Below are positions 47,201-57,209 of a stretch of 64,000 bases of DNA, in pieces. Each line of letters begins with the position of its first letter. The stretch's first letter is position 1. The notes under the pieces were generated by a model, which was not told the DNA's origin, did no database searches, and saw only the letters and a program-made list of their open reading frames with translations. This DNA comes from Macrostomum hystrix (taxonomy: Eukaryota; Platyhelminthes; Macrostomidae), in the NCBI GenBank assembly GCA_950097015.1, contig CATNEN010000001.1, forward strand, positions 6,309,001 through 6,373,000, written 5' to 3'. The position numbers and the translations under genes are program-made.

Positions 47201-50200
47201 AGCGCAAAATTTGATTTCTTTCCATCAGGAAATCTGCAGCCTCCGCCGCAGGCCCCAGTACCAGCTGTTTGCTGCACCCCAGTCACGCCGAGTTTGGCTA
47301 TCAACCCGCCAAGTCTTGGAAGAACTCCGTTGATTGGACGGTGAGCTGTTGGGGATCGACCTAATGACTGATTGAGTTTATGACCAATCTAATGACTGGT
47401 TGAGTTTATGTCCGACCTAATGACTGATTGAGTTTATGACCAATCTAATGACTGGTTGAGTTTATGTCCGACCTAATGACTGATTGAGTTTATGACCAAT
47501 CTAATGACTGGTTGAGTTTATGTCCGACCTAATGACTGATTGAGTTTATGTCCGACCTAATGACTGATTGAGTTTATGACCAATCTAATGACTGATTGAG
47601 TTTATGACCAATCTAATGACTGATTGAGTTTATGACCAATCTAATGACTGATTGAGTTTATGACCAATCTAATGACTGATTGAGTTTATGACCAATCTAA
47701 TGAATGATTGAGTTTATGACCGACTTGATGACTGATTGAGTTTATGACCAATCTAATGACTGATTGAGTTTATGACCAATCTAATGAATGATTGAGTTTA
47801 TGACCGACTTGCTGACTGATTGAGTTTATGACCAATCTAATGACTGATTGAGTTTATGACCAATCTAATGAATGATTGAGTTTATGACCGACTTGATGAC
47901 TGATTGAGTTTATGACCAATCTAATGAATGATTGAGTTTATGACCGAACTAATGACTGATTGAGTTTATAACTGTCTCATCTATACAAAAACATTGGCTT
48001 TTCAAAAAATGCTGACATTATTTTGTTCAGAAATACAAAGATTTCGTTACAAAAAAAATCCGCTACAGGACTCAGCAGTCAACGGTGAGCACAGCTGGAT
48101 TGACACGGGAGCTAGTGGCGATTTCTGCTACGTTGGCGAGTCCGATTGTTGTGTAAGTTGAATAAAGAAGAATAAGGGTTTTCGGTTTCTTAACAGAATT
48201 TTGTATAAAAATTTCCTTGTTTTAAAATGCAGAAATCTGGCAGCAAGAAGAAATGCACAGCCTGCAAGATTATCATTCACACCGGATGCTTTGCTCAGCT
48301 GGAAAAGGTGAGCCTGCTTAACTCTTGGAGTAGTTGGGGGAAGACTGGATAGTGTGTAGGATGTTAGATAAGTAGCTTGGGAAGTAGATTAAAGAATGTG
48401 GAAGTAGATTAGAGATCTGGAAAATAGATCTGAGATTGTGGAAGTAGATTAGAGACTGGGGAAGTAGATTAGCGGTTGAGGAAGCAGATATAGATTGATG
48501 AAGCAGATATAGATTGGCGAAGTAGATTAGAGACTGGGGAAGTAGATTAGCGATTGAGGAAGTAGATTAGAGATTGAGGAAGTAGATTAGAGACTGGGGA
48601 AGTAGATTAGAGACTGGGGAAGTAGATTAGAGACTGGGGAAGTAGATTAGCGTTTGAGGAAGTAGATTAGCGATTGAGGAAGTAGATTAGCGATTGAGGA
48701 AGTAGATTAGCGATTGAGGAAGTAGATTAGCGATTGAGGAAGTAGATTAGCGATTGAGGAAGTAGATTAGCGATTGGGGAAGTAGATTAGCGATTGAGGA
48801 AGTAGATTAGCGATTGGGGAAGTAGATTAGAGACTGGGGAAGTAGATTAGCGATTGAGGAAGTAGATTAGCGATTGAGGAAGTAGATTAGCGATTGTGGA
48901 AGTAGATTAGAGATTGGGGAAGTAGATTAGCGATTGAGGAAGTAGATTAGCGATTGGGGAAGTAGATTAGAGACTGGGGAAGTAGATTAGCGATTGGGGA
49001 AGTAGATTAGCGATTTGGGAAGTAGATTAGCGATTGAGGAAGTAGATTAGAGATTGGGGAAGTAGATTAGCGATTGGGGAAGTAGATTAGAGATTGGGGA
49101 AGTAGATTAGCGATTGGGGAAGTAGATTAGAGACTGGGGAAGTAGATTAGAGATTGAGGAAGTAGATTAGCGATTGGGGAAGTAGATTAGAGATTGAGGA
49201 AGCAGATTAGAGATCGGGGAAGTAGATTAGCGATTGAGGAAGTAGATTAGAGATTGAGGAAGCAGATTAGAGATTGGGGAAGTAGATTAGCGACTGGGAA
49301 AGTAGATTAGAGACTGGGGAAGTAGATTAGAGATTGAGGAACTAGATTAGCGATTGAGGAAGTAGATTAGCGATTGAGGAAGTAGATTAGAGATTGAGGA
49401 AGCAGATTAGACATTGGGGAAGTAGATTAGAGACTGGGGAAGTAGATTAGAGACTGGGGAAGTAGATTAGAGACTGGGGAAGTAGATTAGAGATTGAGGA
49501 AGCAGATTAGAGATTGGGGAAGTAGATTAGAGACTGGGGAAGTAGATTAGAGACTGGGGAAGTAGATTAGAGATTGAGGAAGTAGATTAGAGACTGGGGA
49601 AGTAAGTGCTATGTATGCAAGAAGAATCATTCACATTATATAAACTTGAAAAGGTAATTAAGGCCTAAAAAGGTGTTGCTTTTCTTGCTTAAAAGTGAAG
49701 AAAAAGCTCAAGGTTTTGAAAGCGCGAAAGTGCTATATGTTAATTATCCGGTCAAATCCTTTCGTTACATTGCTAGGAAAATCGATAACTACCTGGCACG
49801 AGAAAAAGCAATAGCAAGGAAGTGTGACTTAGAAAAATAAGTTAGCCATGCAAATTGGTTAGTTAAAGCTGATCGATAACTGGCTTAGCCGCGCATAGCA
49901 ACTAGTGTGACGACCGTCTAAATGGAGCAAGTTTGTTTGCTCCATCGGAACTAAAATATTATTTGCAACGCGCTTGTTTCATTCACTGTCAGGGAATTTT
50001 TTGCCAACAGGTGGGTCGGGTCAATTTTTCGACTCGTTTAGTCTGCTCTCTCTCCCTCTCCCTCTCCTCTCTCTCCTCTTTCTCCCCTCTTCCCTCTCCT
50101 TTTTCTCTCCCTCTCCCTCTCCTCTCTCTCCTCTTTCTCACTTCTTCCGTCTCTACTCTTCAGTCTCTTTGTCCCATCTCTCTCCCTTTCTCCACTTCTC

Positions 50201-53200
50201 TCCCCCCTGTTTCTTTCTCTCTCTCTCTCTGCCTCAACCCAGAGAAGTGAGCATGCTTGATAATCAGTTTTCCCATTTCGTTAGTTAGCCTTGTAAACGC
50301 GCGCGATGACAATAATTCCCGGTTGCTAAGGAAAGCAAATCCGCCATTTCGGTGGTGAGGAGAATTTCTCCAAAAGTGGGAAAAACTAGCTGCCTGTGCA
50401 AATTCTTGGCAATCTCTCTTTACCAGCGAATTGGGGATCGCATTTCGCCCGGAATGCATTGAGAGTGACGGGATTGAATTTCTTTTTATCCAACATGTTT
50501 GCACAATGGCCATCTACTTTTTTCATCTATTTCCGTTGCTCCATCTTTGTATGCTTTTTCATGAACAAAATCTGCGTGTTTTTAATGCGAACTTTCTTTT
50601 TTTCTCCCACTTTGTCGTCTTATTTAACGGGTTGTGATGATCTTAACTATGTGAACTTTTATCAAGGCACTCTAGGAACCTAGAATCTGTATTCGTTACT
50701 TATAAGTTATTTTCTCGTTACTTTTTATTTTTGGGGCATCTCTTCGTTTTTAAGGCCTCGTTTCTTAATCTTCAGGACCTCATTCCTAAACTTCAGGGCC
50801 TCGTTTCTGACTCTTCAGGGCCTCATTTCTAAAAATTCATAGCCTTTTTTCTGAATCTTCAGGGCCTCGTTTCGGAAACTTCATGGCCTTGTTTCTGAAT
50901 CTTCAGGGCCTTGTTTCTGAATCTTCAGGGCCTCGTTTCTAAATCTTCAGGACCTCGTTTCTGTAACTCTAGGGCCTCGTTTCTAAATCTTCAGGACCTC
51001 CTTTCTAAATCTTCAGGACCTCGTTTCTGTAACTCTAGGGCCTCGTTTCTGAATCTTCACGGTCTTGTTTCTGAATCTTCAGGGCTTTGTTTCTGAATCT
51101 TCAGGGCCTTGTTTCTGAATCTTCAGTGTAAATTAATCCAATCTTCTAATCCAATTTTTCATGCTTCTGTCGTGAAGTTAGATTATCGATAAAGGCCATT
51201 GTACTTATATTTTTGTGAACGCTTTAGAATTTTTCGTTGTCAACTAACAGACCAAAGCTAATTTTTCCTATCCATTTAACCAGATTGCGTTCCGTTGTAA
51301 GCCAACATTCCGAGAAGCCAACTTAAAAAATTACCGCGACGGTCGTCACGGAGAGGTGATAATCGCAATGTCACTGTGCTCAGTTTTATCAGAACAAACA
51401 GTCTTACAGACTGTAAGAAACTAATGCCTAATAAATCACATTAACCTACCCTAACAATCAGCTGTTCATCAAACATCATTGGGTGCATCGCAGACGACAG
51501 GAGGGTAAATGCAAAGCATGCGGAAAGGTACTTGCACAATCATATTTGCAGCATCAATTTTACTACTATTACTTGAACAATCTGTTTGAATAACTCCTAT
51601 TGAATCTTTCAGTCATTCCAACAGAAGTTTCCATTCAACAACAAAGAGGTGATTGCCATCTCATGCAGCTGGTGCAAGGCGGCCTATCACAATAAGATCA
51701 ACTGTTTCATGATGCATTTAATTGAAGAGTCCTGCAATTTCGGTTCGCACGCATCCATCATTTTGCCACCGTCTTGGATTATCAAAGTGCCCGGCAAGGC
51801 TAAGAACCGCTTGTCAACTAGGAGGCGAAGCAGTCACGGCAAGACTTCGTTTAAGAGGCGTAAGTCTAAGTCTAGCCTGCAGGTGCCAGCCAATGTCGCG
51901 GCCGCAGCAGCCGCCCTTGACACCAGACAGAGCGGCGGCGGAAGTCCACCGAATGGTACTTCGCCGCAGGGTGCATCGGCAGCAGTTGCTGGCGTCAGTG
52001 CTAGTCCTTCTGGTGAGTAGGTTGAAGCCTAGTTGTAGTTCATTATGATTATTCTGGTGAGTAATCAGGAGAGCGGATCTCCTGACCACGGAGACAGCAT
52101 AATTTTTTAGGTTTAAGCTGAGAAAATGAGTGGCAGAGTAGTTAAAAGTGTTTGCTTCTAGCGCGAAGGTCCCTGAGTTCGATTCCGCGGCGAGGCCACA
52201 TTCATTTGGGGCGCAGCCGCGGAGAGAAGGCTTGGGGGCTTGTCGTGCAATTTATGTTTTTAAGGGCCAACCTCAAAGGCACAGTGACAGCGTACAACTG
52301 CCTGACGATGACAAAGTCAGGGCACATGTACGCAACTGTGTGGGCGTGTGCCTGTGTACGGTATCTGTGTGCGTGTGTGTGCTCAGGAGTCAGCGAAATG
52401 AGCAGAATTGCCCCCTCGCCGGCTGCGGATCTCTAGTGTCTCATCTCTCCCGTGTCTCATCTCTCCCGTGTCTCATCTCTCCCGTGTCTCATCTCTCCCG
52501 TGTCTCATCTCTCCCGTGTCTCATCTCTCCCGTGTCTCATCTCTCCCGTGTCTCATCTTTCCCGTGTCTCATCTTTCCCGTGTCTCATCTCTCCCGTGTC
52601 TCATCTCTACCGTGTCTCATCTCTCCCGTGTCTCATCTTTCCCGTGTCTCATCTTTCCCGTGTCTCATCTCTCCCGTGTCTCATCTCTCCCGAGTCACAT
52701 CTCTCCCGTGTCTCATCTCTCCCGTGTCTCATCTCTCCCCGTATCTCATCTCTCCCGTGTCTCATCTCTCCCGTGTCTCATCTCTCCCGTGTCTCATCTC
52801 TCCCGTGTCTCATCTCTCTCCCATGTCATATCTCTCCCGTGTCTCATCTCTCCCGTGTTTCATCTCTCCCGTGTCTCATCTCTCCCGTATCTCATCGCTC
52901 CCGTGTCTCATCTCTCTCCCCGTATCTCATCTCTCCCGTGTCTCATCTCTCCTGTGTCTCATCTGTCCCGTGTCTCATCTCTCCCGTGTCTCATCTCTCC
53001 CGTGTCTCATCTCTCCCGTGTCTCATCTCTCCCGTGTCTCATCTCTCCCGTGTCTCATCTCTCCCGTGTCTCATCTCTCCCGTGTCTCATCTCTCTTCCG
53101 TGTCTCATCTCTCTCCCGTGTCTCATCTCTCTCCCGTGTCTCATCTCTCCTGTGTCTCATCTGTCCCGTGTCTCATCTCTCCCGTGTCTCATCTCTCCCG

Positions 53201-56200
53201 TGTCTCATCTCTCCCGTGTCTCATCTCTCCCGTGTCTCATCTCTCCCGTGTCTCATCTCTCCCGTGTCTCATCTCTCCCGTGTCTCATCTCTCTTCCGTG
53301 TCTCATCTCTCTCCCGTGTCTCATCTCTCTCCCGTGTCTCATCTCTCCCGAGTCACATCTCTCCCGTGTCTCATCTCTCCCGTGTCTCATCTCTCCCGTA
53401 TCTCATCGCTCCCGTGTCTTATCTCTCTCCCCGTATCTCATCTCTCCCGTGTCTCATCTCTCCCGTGTCTCCATCTCTCCCGTGTCTCATCTCTCCCGTG
53501 TCTCATCTCTCCCGTGTCTCATCTCTCTTCCGTGTCTCATCTCTCTCCCGTGTCTCATCTCTCTCCCGTGTCTCATCTCTCCCGAGTCACATCTCTCCCG
53601 TGTCTCATCTCTCCCGTGTCTCATCTCTCCCGTGTCTCATCTCTCCCGTATCTCATCGCTCCCGTGTCTCATCTCTCTCCCCGTATCTCATCTCTCCCGT
53701 GTCTCATCTCTCCCGTGTCTCATCTCTCCCGTGTCTCATCTCTCCCGTGTCTCATCTCTCCCGTGTCTCATCTCTCCCGTGTCTCATCTCTCCCGTGTCT
53801 CATCTCTCCCGTGTCTCATCTCTCCCGTGTCTCATCTCTCTTCCGTGTCTTATCTCTCTCCCGTGTCTCATCTCTCTCCCGTGTCTCATCTCTCCCGAGT
53901 CACATCTCTCCCGTGTCTCATCTCTCCCGTGTCTCATCTGTCCCGTGTCTCATCTCTCCCGTGTCTCATCTCTCCCGTGTCTCATCTCTCCCGTGTCTCA
54001 TCTCTCCCGTGTCTCATCTCTAGTGTCTCATCTCTCCTGTGTCTCATCTCTCCCGTGTCTCATCTCTAGTGTCTCATCTCTCCCGTGTCTCATCTCTCCC
54101 GTGTCTCATCTCTCTCCCGTGTCTCATCTCTCCCGTATCTCATCGCTCCCGTGTCTCATCTCTCTCCCCGTATCTCATCTCTCCCGTGTCTCATCTCTCC
54201 CGTGTCTCATCTCTCCCGTGTCTCATCTCTCCCGTGTCTCATCTCTCCCGTGTCTCATCTCTCCCGTGTCTCATCTCTCCTGTGTCTCATCTCTCCTGTG
54301 TCTCATCTGTCCCGTGTCTCATCTCTCCCGTGTCTCATCTCTCCCGTGTCTCATCTGTCCCGTGTCTCATCTCTCCCGTGTCTCATCTCTCCTGTGTCTC
54401 ATCTCTCCCGTGTCTCATCTCTCCCGTGTCTCATCTCTCCCGTGTCTCATCTCTCTCCCGTGTCTCATCTCTCCCGTGTCTCATCTCTCCCGTGTCTCAT
54501 CTCTAGTGTCTCATCTCTCCCGTGTCTCATCTCTCTCCCATGTCATATCTCTCCCCGTATCTCATCTCTCCCGAGTCACATCTCTCCCCGTGTCTCACCT
54601 CTCCCGTATCTCATCTCTCCGTATCTCATCGCTCCCGTGTCTCATCTCTCTCCCCGTATCTCATCTCTCCCGTGTCTCATCTCTCCCGTGTCTCATCTCT
54701 CCCGTGTCTCATCTCTCCCGTGTCTCATCTCTCTCCCATGTCATATCTCTCCCCGTGTCTCACCTCTCCCGTATCTCATCTCTCCGTATCTCATCGCTCC
54801 CGTGTCTCATCTCTCTCCCCGTATCTCATCTCTCCCGTGTATCATCTCTAGTGTCTCAAGGGTCTAGCGTCACCAAATGGTGTGCCATTGCCCTCAGCCG
54901 TCCTGCAATTATTGTTACTATAAATTTTTCAGCTGCCGCACTGGCCCAAACTGCTGCTCAGAACACGCCATTCATGATCAAACCGGTGCCATCGCCTCAC
55001 GTCCGCCCAGTCCTGGTGTTCATCAATCCCCGGTCAGGTGGCAATCAGGGCGCCAAGCTGATGCACAAATTTCTTTGGCTACTCAATCCGCGCCAGGTAT
55101 TCGACATGGCCCAGCACGAGCCTTCCTTCGCTTTGGAACTATTTCGCAAGGTGCCAAATCTGCGCATACTGGTCTGCGGCGGCGATGGCACTGTCGGCTG
55201 GGTGCTGTCAACCATCGACCGTCTGGGCATCAACCCCTGCCCGCCTGTGGCCATTCTACCGCTGGGCACCGGCAATGATCTGGCCAGGACTCTCAACTGG
55301 GGCGCCGGCTATACTGACGAGCCACTGTCTAAAATACTGTGCTGCGTGGAGGAGGGTCGAGTTGTACAACTGGATCGGTGTGTGTAATATATACTGCGTT
55401 TAATCAGGGCCTTAATCACGCGTTTGCCTCTGACGCCAAGGTCCCTGAGTCCCTGAGACTATGAGAAAGTCAGGGCAGATGTACACACCTGTGTGAGCGT
55501 GTGTCTGTGTACAGTATCTGTGTGCGTGTGTGCTCAGGAGTCAGCGAAATAGGGCAGAATTGCCTTCTCGCTGGCTGCGGGTCTAGTGTCACCAAAGGAT
55601 GTACCATTTTAGGACTCGCCTTATTATAATCCTCATTAGATGTCACCTATTTCTAATCCTTATTAGATGTCACCTGTTTCTAATCCTTATTAGATGTCAC
55701 CTGTTTCTAATCCTTATTAAATTTCACCTGTTTCTAATCCTTATTAGATTTCACCTGTTACTAATCCTTATTAGATGTCACCTGTTTCTAATCCTTATTA
55801 GATTTCACCTGTTTCTAATCCTTATTAGATTTTACCTGTTTCTAATCCTTATTAGATTTCACCTGTTTCTAATCCTTATTAGATTTCACCTGTTTCTAAT
55901 CCTTATTAGATGTCACCTGTTTCTAATCCTTATTAGATTTCACCTGTTTCTAATCCTTATTAGATGTCACCTGTTTCTAATCCTTATTAAATTTCACCTG
56001 TTTCTAATCCTTATTAGATTTCACCTGTTACTAATCCTTATTAGATGTCACCTGTTTCTAATCCTTATTAGATTTCACCTGTTTCTAATCCTTATTAGAT
56101 GTCACCTGTTTCTAATCCTTATTAGGTCTCGCCTCATTATAATTATCATTAACATCTCACCTCATTCTAATCCCTATTAGGTCTCACCTGATTAGATCTC

Positions 56201-57044
56201 ACACCTGAAATTATCATTCTTTAGTTTGGTGTCGCCTATTATTTCCGTCTCTGATAAAGCAGAAAATGTATTTTTTTTTGTAAATCTGTAACACTTGACG
56301 TCGCTTTTACCTTCAGCTGGAACATCACGGTGGAACCCAATCTGGACTGCCAGCAGGAGCCGGATCCTACAGAACGCAGCACTTGCAGGCCCTATCTAAG
56401 CGTGTTCAACAATTACTTCAGCTTGGGAGCTGACGCTGCTGTTGCTCTGGAGTTTCACGAATCTCGCGGTAATTTTGCATTGATTTTGCATATTTCAAAT
56501 TCAATTTTCTTAAGACAACTTTTTGGCGATGGATTTTAACGGACGTTGAAGTAACGAGTAACGATTAAAAAAACCGACTTACTCATATGTACAGAATCGA
56601 ATAAGCCGAAGTTAAAAGAACTAAGGCAGTTTTTGTTTTAAAAGAAATTAACGAAATGCCACCCCTAGCAGCAGACAGGCACAATTTGTCGCACTGACCT
56701 CATATATGCTTCAGAGGTTTGTCCTAAATGTATCCCGCAATCCGTATTTATTTATTTACAACCTTCAACTGGCCCAGTCTGGGCTTAGCATTCCTTTTTC
56801 AGCCTCTTCTACCTTTCTGCCCTTTAAAATCGGCTTTCCAATCATTCGCATTGTCAACAGAAGAAATTTCTCTGCACTTTTCTACTTCAAAAACAATACG
56901 CCGAACGTGAACGCGTTGAACAAACGGTCCCGAGTTCGAATCCGCATTCTTAGAACCATTCATAGATTTTTTTTGTTTTATTTTTCAGAAGCAAATCCGG
57001 AACGCTTCAACAGTCGCCTCAGGAATATAATGTTCTACGCTGGA
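41838..57044 (+). CDS. Diacylglycerol kinase, type IV (zeta/iota-like), 3' partial
   Basis: Exons: 41838-42961 (or 29194-29429), 47229-47340, 48069-48152, 48233-48307, 51284-51355, 51462-51527, 51613-52012, 54933-55377, 56317-56468 and 56989-57044. All phases agree, giving 862 residues so far with exon 1b. Two C1 domains come first ([10 protein letters not shown]...; [18 protein letters not shown]). Then comes a basic MARCKS-like stretch ([20 protein letters not shown]), which in type IV DGKs carries the nuclear signal and PKC sites. The DAGK catalytic domain ([35 protein letters not shown]) and the start of the accessory domain ([20 protein letters not shown]) follow. The enzyme phosphorylates diacylglycerol to phosphatidic acid and so ends DAG signals; the Drosophila homologue is rdgA. 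The rest of the accessory domain and the C-terminal ankyrins expected for type IV lie off the right edge. AVNGEH and PPSWIIKV favour iota slightly over zeta. Confidence 0.93.
43070..43410 (+). repeat. 16-bp satellite, plus orientation, small array
   Basis: About 20 units of TCTCATCTCTCCCGTG with CCCC variants (TCTCCCCGTGTCTCA). It starts about 110 bases after the exon 1b donor. Same family as 18783-19335 and 52437-54857. Confidence 0.95.
43411..45429. other. DGK intron, CTG microsatellite, otherwise nothing
   Basis: (CTG)n at about 44240-44273. No exon with matching phase was recognised, but a short one could be missed. Confidence 0.45.
45430..46040. repeat. 22-bp minisatellite in DGK intron
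   Basis: About 26 units with core GAAGCTGAGACCTTGAAGAA. Both ends degenerate. Confidence 0.95.
46041..46502. other. DGK intron, nothing recognised
   Basis: Unique non-coding sequence. Confidence 0.45.
46503..46745 (+). mobile_element. SINE family B, good copy
   Basis: TTAGAGCGTCGGACTC (A box edge), GGTCGGGGGTTCGATTCCCG (B box), TGTCCTTTAGCAAGACACC, GCTGGGGTAATTGAGGGTGG, GTCCATGGACTGAACAGCTG and GTGCTGTCGGCTGCACATG. Confidence 0.85.
46746..47228. other. DGK intron up to exon 2
   Basis: AT-rich, ending in the TTTCTTTCCATCAG acceptor. Nothing else seen. Confidence 0.45.
47229..47340 (+). CDS. DGK exon 2: linker into first C1
   Basis: Acceptor TTCCATCAG ends at 47228 and donor GTGAGC starts at 47341. 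After completing a split codon it encodes [13 protein letters not shown] through [17 protein letters not shown] matches the STVDWS segment just before the first C1 of vertebrate type IV enzymes. Confidence 0.88.
47350..47972. repeat. 28-bp minisatellite starting at a splice donor
   Basis: About 22 units with core TGACTGATTGAGTTTATGAC. The first unit begins within some 15 bases of the exon 2 donor. Confidence 0.96.
48069..48152 (+). CDS. DGK exon 3: first C1 domain (a)
   Basis: Acceptor GCTACAG ends at 48068 and donor GTAAGT starts at 48153. Encodes [14 protein letters not shown] then [14 protein letters not shown], the first zinc ligands of C1. Phase 0 at both ends. Confidence 0.93.
48233..48307 (+). 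CDS. DGK exon 4: first C1 domain (b)
   Basis: Acceptor AAATGCAG ends at 48232 and donor GTGAGC starts at 48308. Encodes [19 protein letters not shown] then FAQLEK, with zinc ligands CxxC, H and C. The loop between the exon 3 and exon 4 cysteines is about four residues shorter than in vertebrate zeta/iota. Confidence 0.93.
48360..49612. repeat. 20-bp satellite in DGK intron, about 61 copies
   Basis: Unit GAAGTAGATTAGCGATTGAG with AGAGACTGGG and AGAGATTGGG variants in a strict 20-bp register. It starts some 50 bases after the exon 4 donor. Confidence 0.97.
49613..50744. other. DGK intron with CT microsatellite
   Basis: 50045-50235 is a CTCTCCCTCTCC-type polypyrimidine tract. The rest is unique with no exon recognised. 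Confidence 0.55.
50745..51126. repeat. 22-bp minisatellite (CTTCAGGGCCTCGTTTCTGA)
   Basis: About 17 units with moderate divergence, ending about 155 bases before the next exon. Confidence 0.93.
51284..51355 (+). CDS. DGK exon 5: end of first C1
   Basis: Acceptor TTAACCAG ends at 51283 and donor GTGATA starts at 51356. Encodes [20 protein letters not shown] then RHGE. The INFRCKP(T/S)FRE motif is characteristic of type IV DGKs. Confidence 0.92.
51462..51527 (+). CDS. DGK exon 6: start of second C1
   Basis: Acceptor CAATCAG ends at 51461 and donor GTACTT starts at 51528. Encodes [20 protein letters not shown] then GK, the HHWVHRRRQ(D/E)GKC motif of the extended second C1. Confidence 0.94.
51613..52012 (+). 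CDS. DGK exon 7: second C1, MARCKS-like basic region, linker
   Basis: Acceptor ATCTTTCAG ends at 51612 and donor GTGAGT starts at 52013, in phase 1. Encodes [20 protein letters not shown] then [13 protein letters not shown] (zinc ligands), [20 protein letters not shown], the basic [11 protein letters not shown] stretch and an Ala/Ser/Gly-rich linker. The linker is longer than in vertebrates. Confidence 0.94.
52128..52436 (+). mobile_element. SINE family A, 5' part of a split copy
   Basis: Full tRNA-like head: GAGTGGCAGAGTAGTTAAA (A box) and CTGAGTTCGATTCCGCGGCG (B box). The complete body follows up to GGCTGCGG, where the 16-bp satellite begins. The remaining 3' part resumes at 54858. Confidence 0.88.
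52437..54857 (+). repeat. 16-bp satellite array, about 150 copies, inside a SINE
   Basis: Units of TCTCATCTCTCCCGTG with CTCTCTCCC, TCTTTCCCG, CCCGAGTCACA and CCCCGTATC variants recurring as blocks of 250-400 bases. Seed-like TCTAGTGTCTCATC occurs at both ends and at about 54022, 54066 and 54504. It lies in the DGK intron before the catalytic exon. Very long frames, one running into exon 8, are artefacts. Confidence 0.96.
54858..54928 (+). mobile_element. SINE family A, 3' part of the split copy
   Basis: GGGTCTAGCGTCACCAAATG and GTGTGCCATTGCC match the family A tail at 40230-40270. CAGCCGTCCTGCAATTATTG matches the tail of the copy at 27990. It runs to within a few bases of the exon 8 acceptor. 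Confidence 0.75.
54933..55377 (+). CDS. DGK exon 8: catalytic domain
   Basis: Acceptor AATTTTTCAG ends at 54932 and the donor starts GTGTGT at 55378. Encodes [47 protein letters not shown], the GGDGT nucleotide-binding motif, [20 protein letters not shown] and [10 protein letters not shown]. Ends in phase 2. Confidence 0.96.
55405..55610 (+). mobile_element. SINE family A, internally deleted copy in DGK intron
   Basis: CACGCGTTTGCCTCTGACGC, a damaged B box, then a jump to GAAAGTCAGGGCAGATGTAC. It continues through GTGTGAGCGTGTGTCTGTGT to GGCTGCGGGTCTAGTGTCAC and ATGTACCATTTT. Confidence 0.8.
55618..56135. repeat. 27-bp minisatellite in DGK intron
   Basis: About 19 units with core CTAATCCTTATTAGATTTCA, directly after the SINE tail. 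A 27-bp period keeps a spurious frame open. Confidence 0.95.
56317..56468 (+). CDS. DGK exon 9: catalytic to accessory domain
   Basis: Acceptor TACCTTCAG ends at 56316 and donor GTAATT starts at 56469. Encodes [20 protein letters not shown] then [20 protein letters not shown] and [10 protein letters not shown]. Ends in phase 1. Confidence 0.94.
56469..56988. other. DGK intron, possible SINE remnant
   Basis: CGGTCCCGAGTTCGAATCCG near 56920 resembles a B box, but no body is recognisable. Otherwise nothing. Confidence 0.4.
56989..57044 (+). CDS. DGK exon 10: accessory domain
   Basis: Acceptor TTTTTCAG ends at 56988 and donor GTGAGT starts at 57045. Encodes [19 protein letters not shown], matching EANPEKFNSRFRNKMFYAG in vertebrates. 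Phase 0 end. Last recognisable exon in the window. Confidence 0.94.
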
Positions 57045-57209
57045 GTGAGTTTCTACCTTTCACTCGTTTTTTAATTCGTTACAGTTAAAATATTACTTGT
57101 TGGATTTTTATATTATCTCTCAGTCTATCGCAAGTAAGATAAAGTACATTCTTGTCACGCCATCTAGATTCAAATATTTCGTAATTTATATTTAACTTCT
57201 TGCTTTCAG

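Noticed and set aside
52128-52200. tRNA gene
   Set aside because: A and B boxes are present, but the cloverleaf is imperfect and it continues into a conserved SINE body present in other copies.
52148-55387. A 1079-codon plus-strand frame joining a SINE, the 16-bp satellite and the DGK catalytic exon
   Set aside because: The satellite happens to be open in this frame and the acceptor AG lies at 54931-54932. Exon 7 joins exon 8 in frame and matches the family, while the satellite peptide is a repeat artefact.
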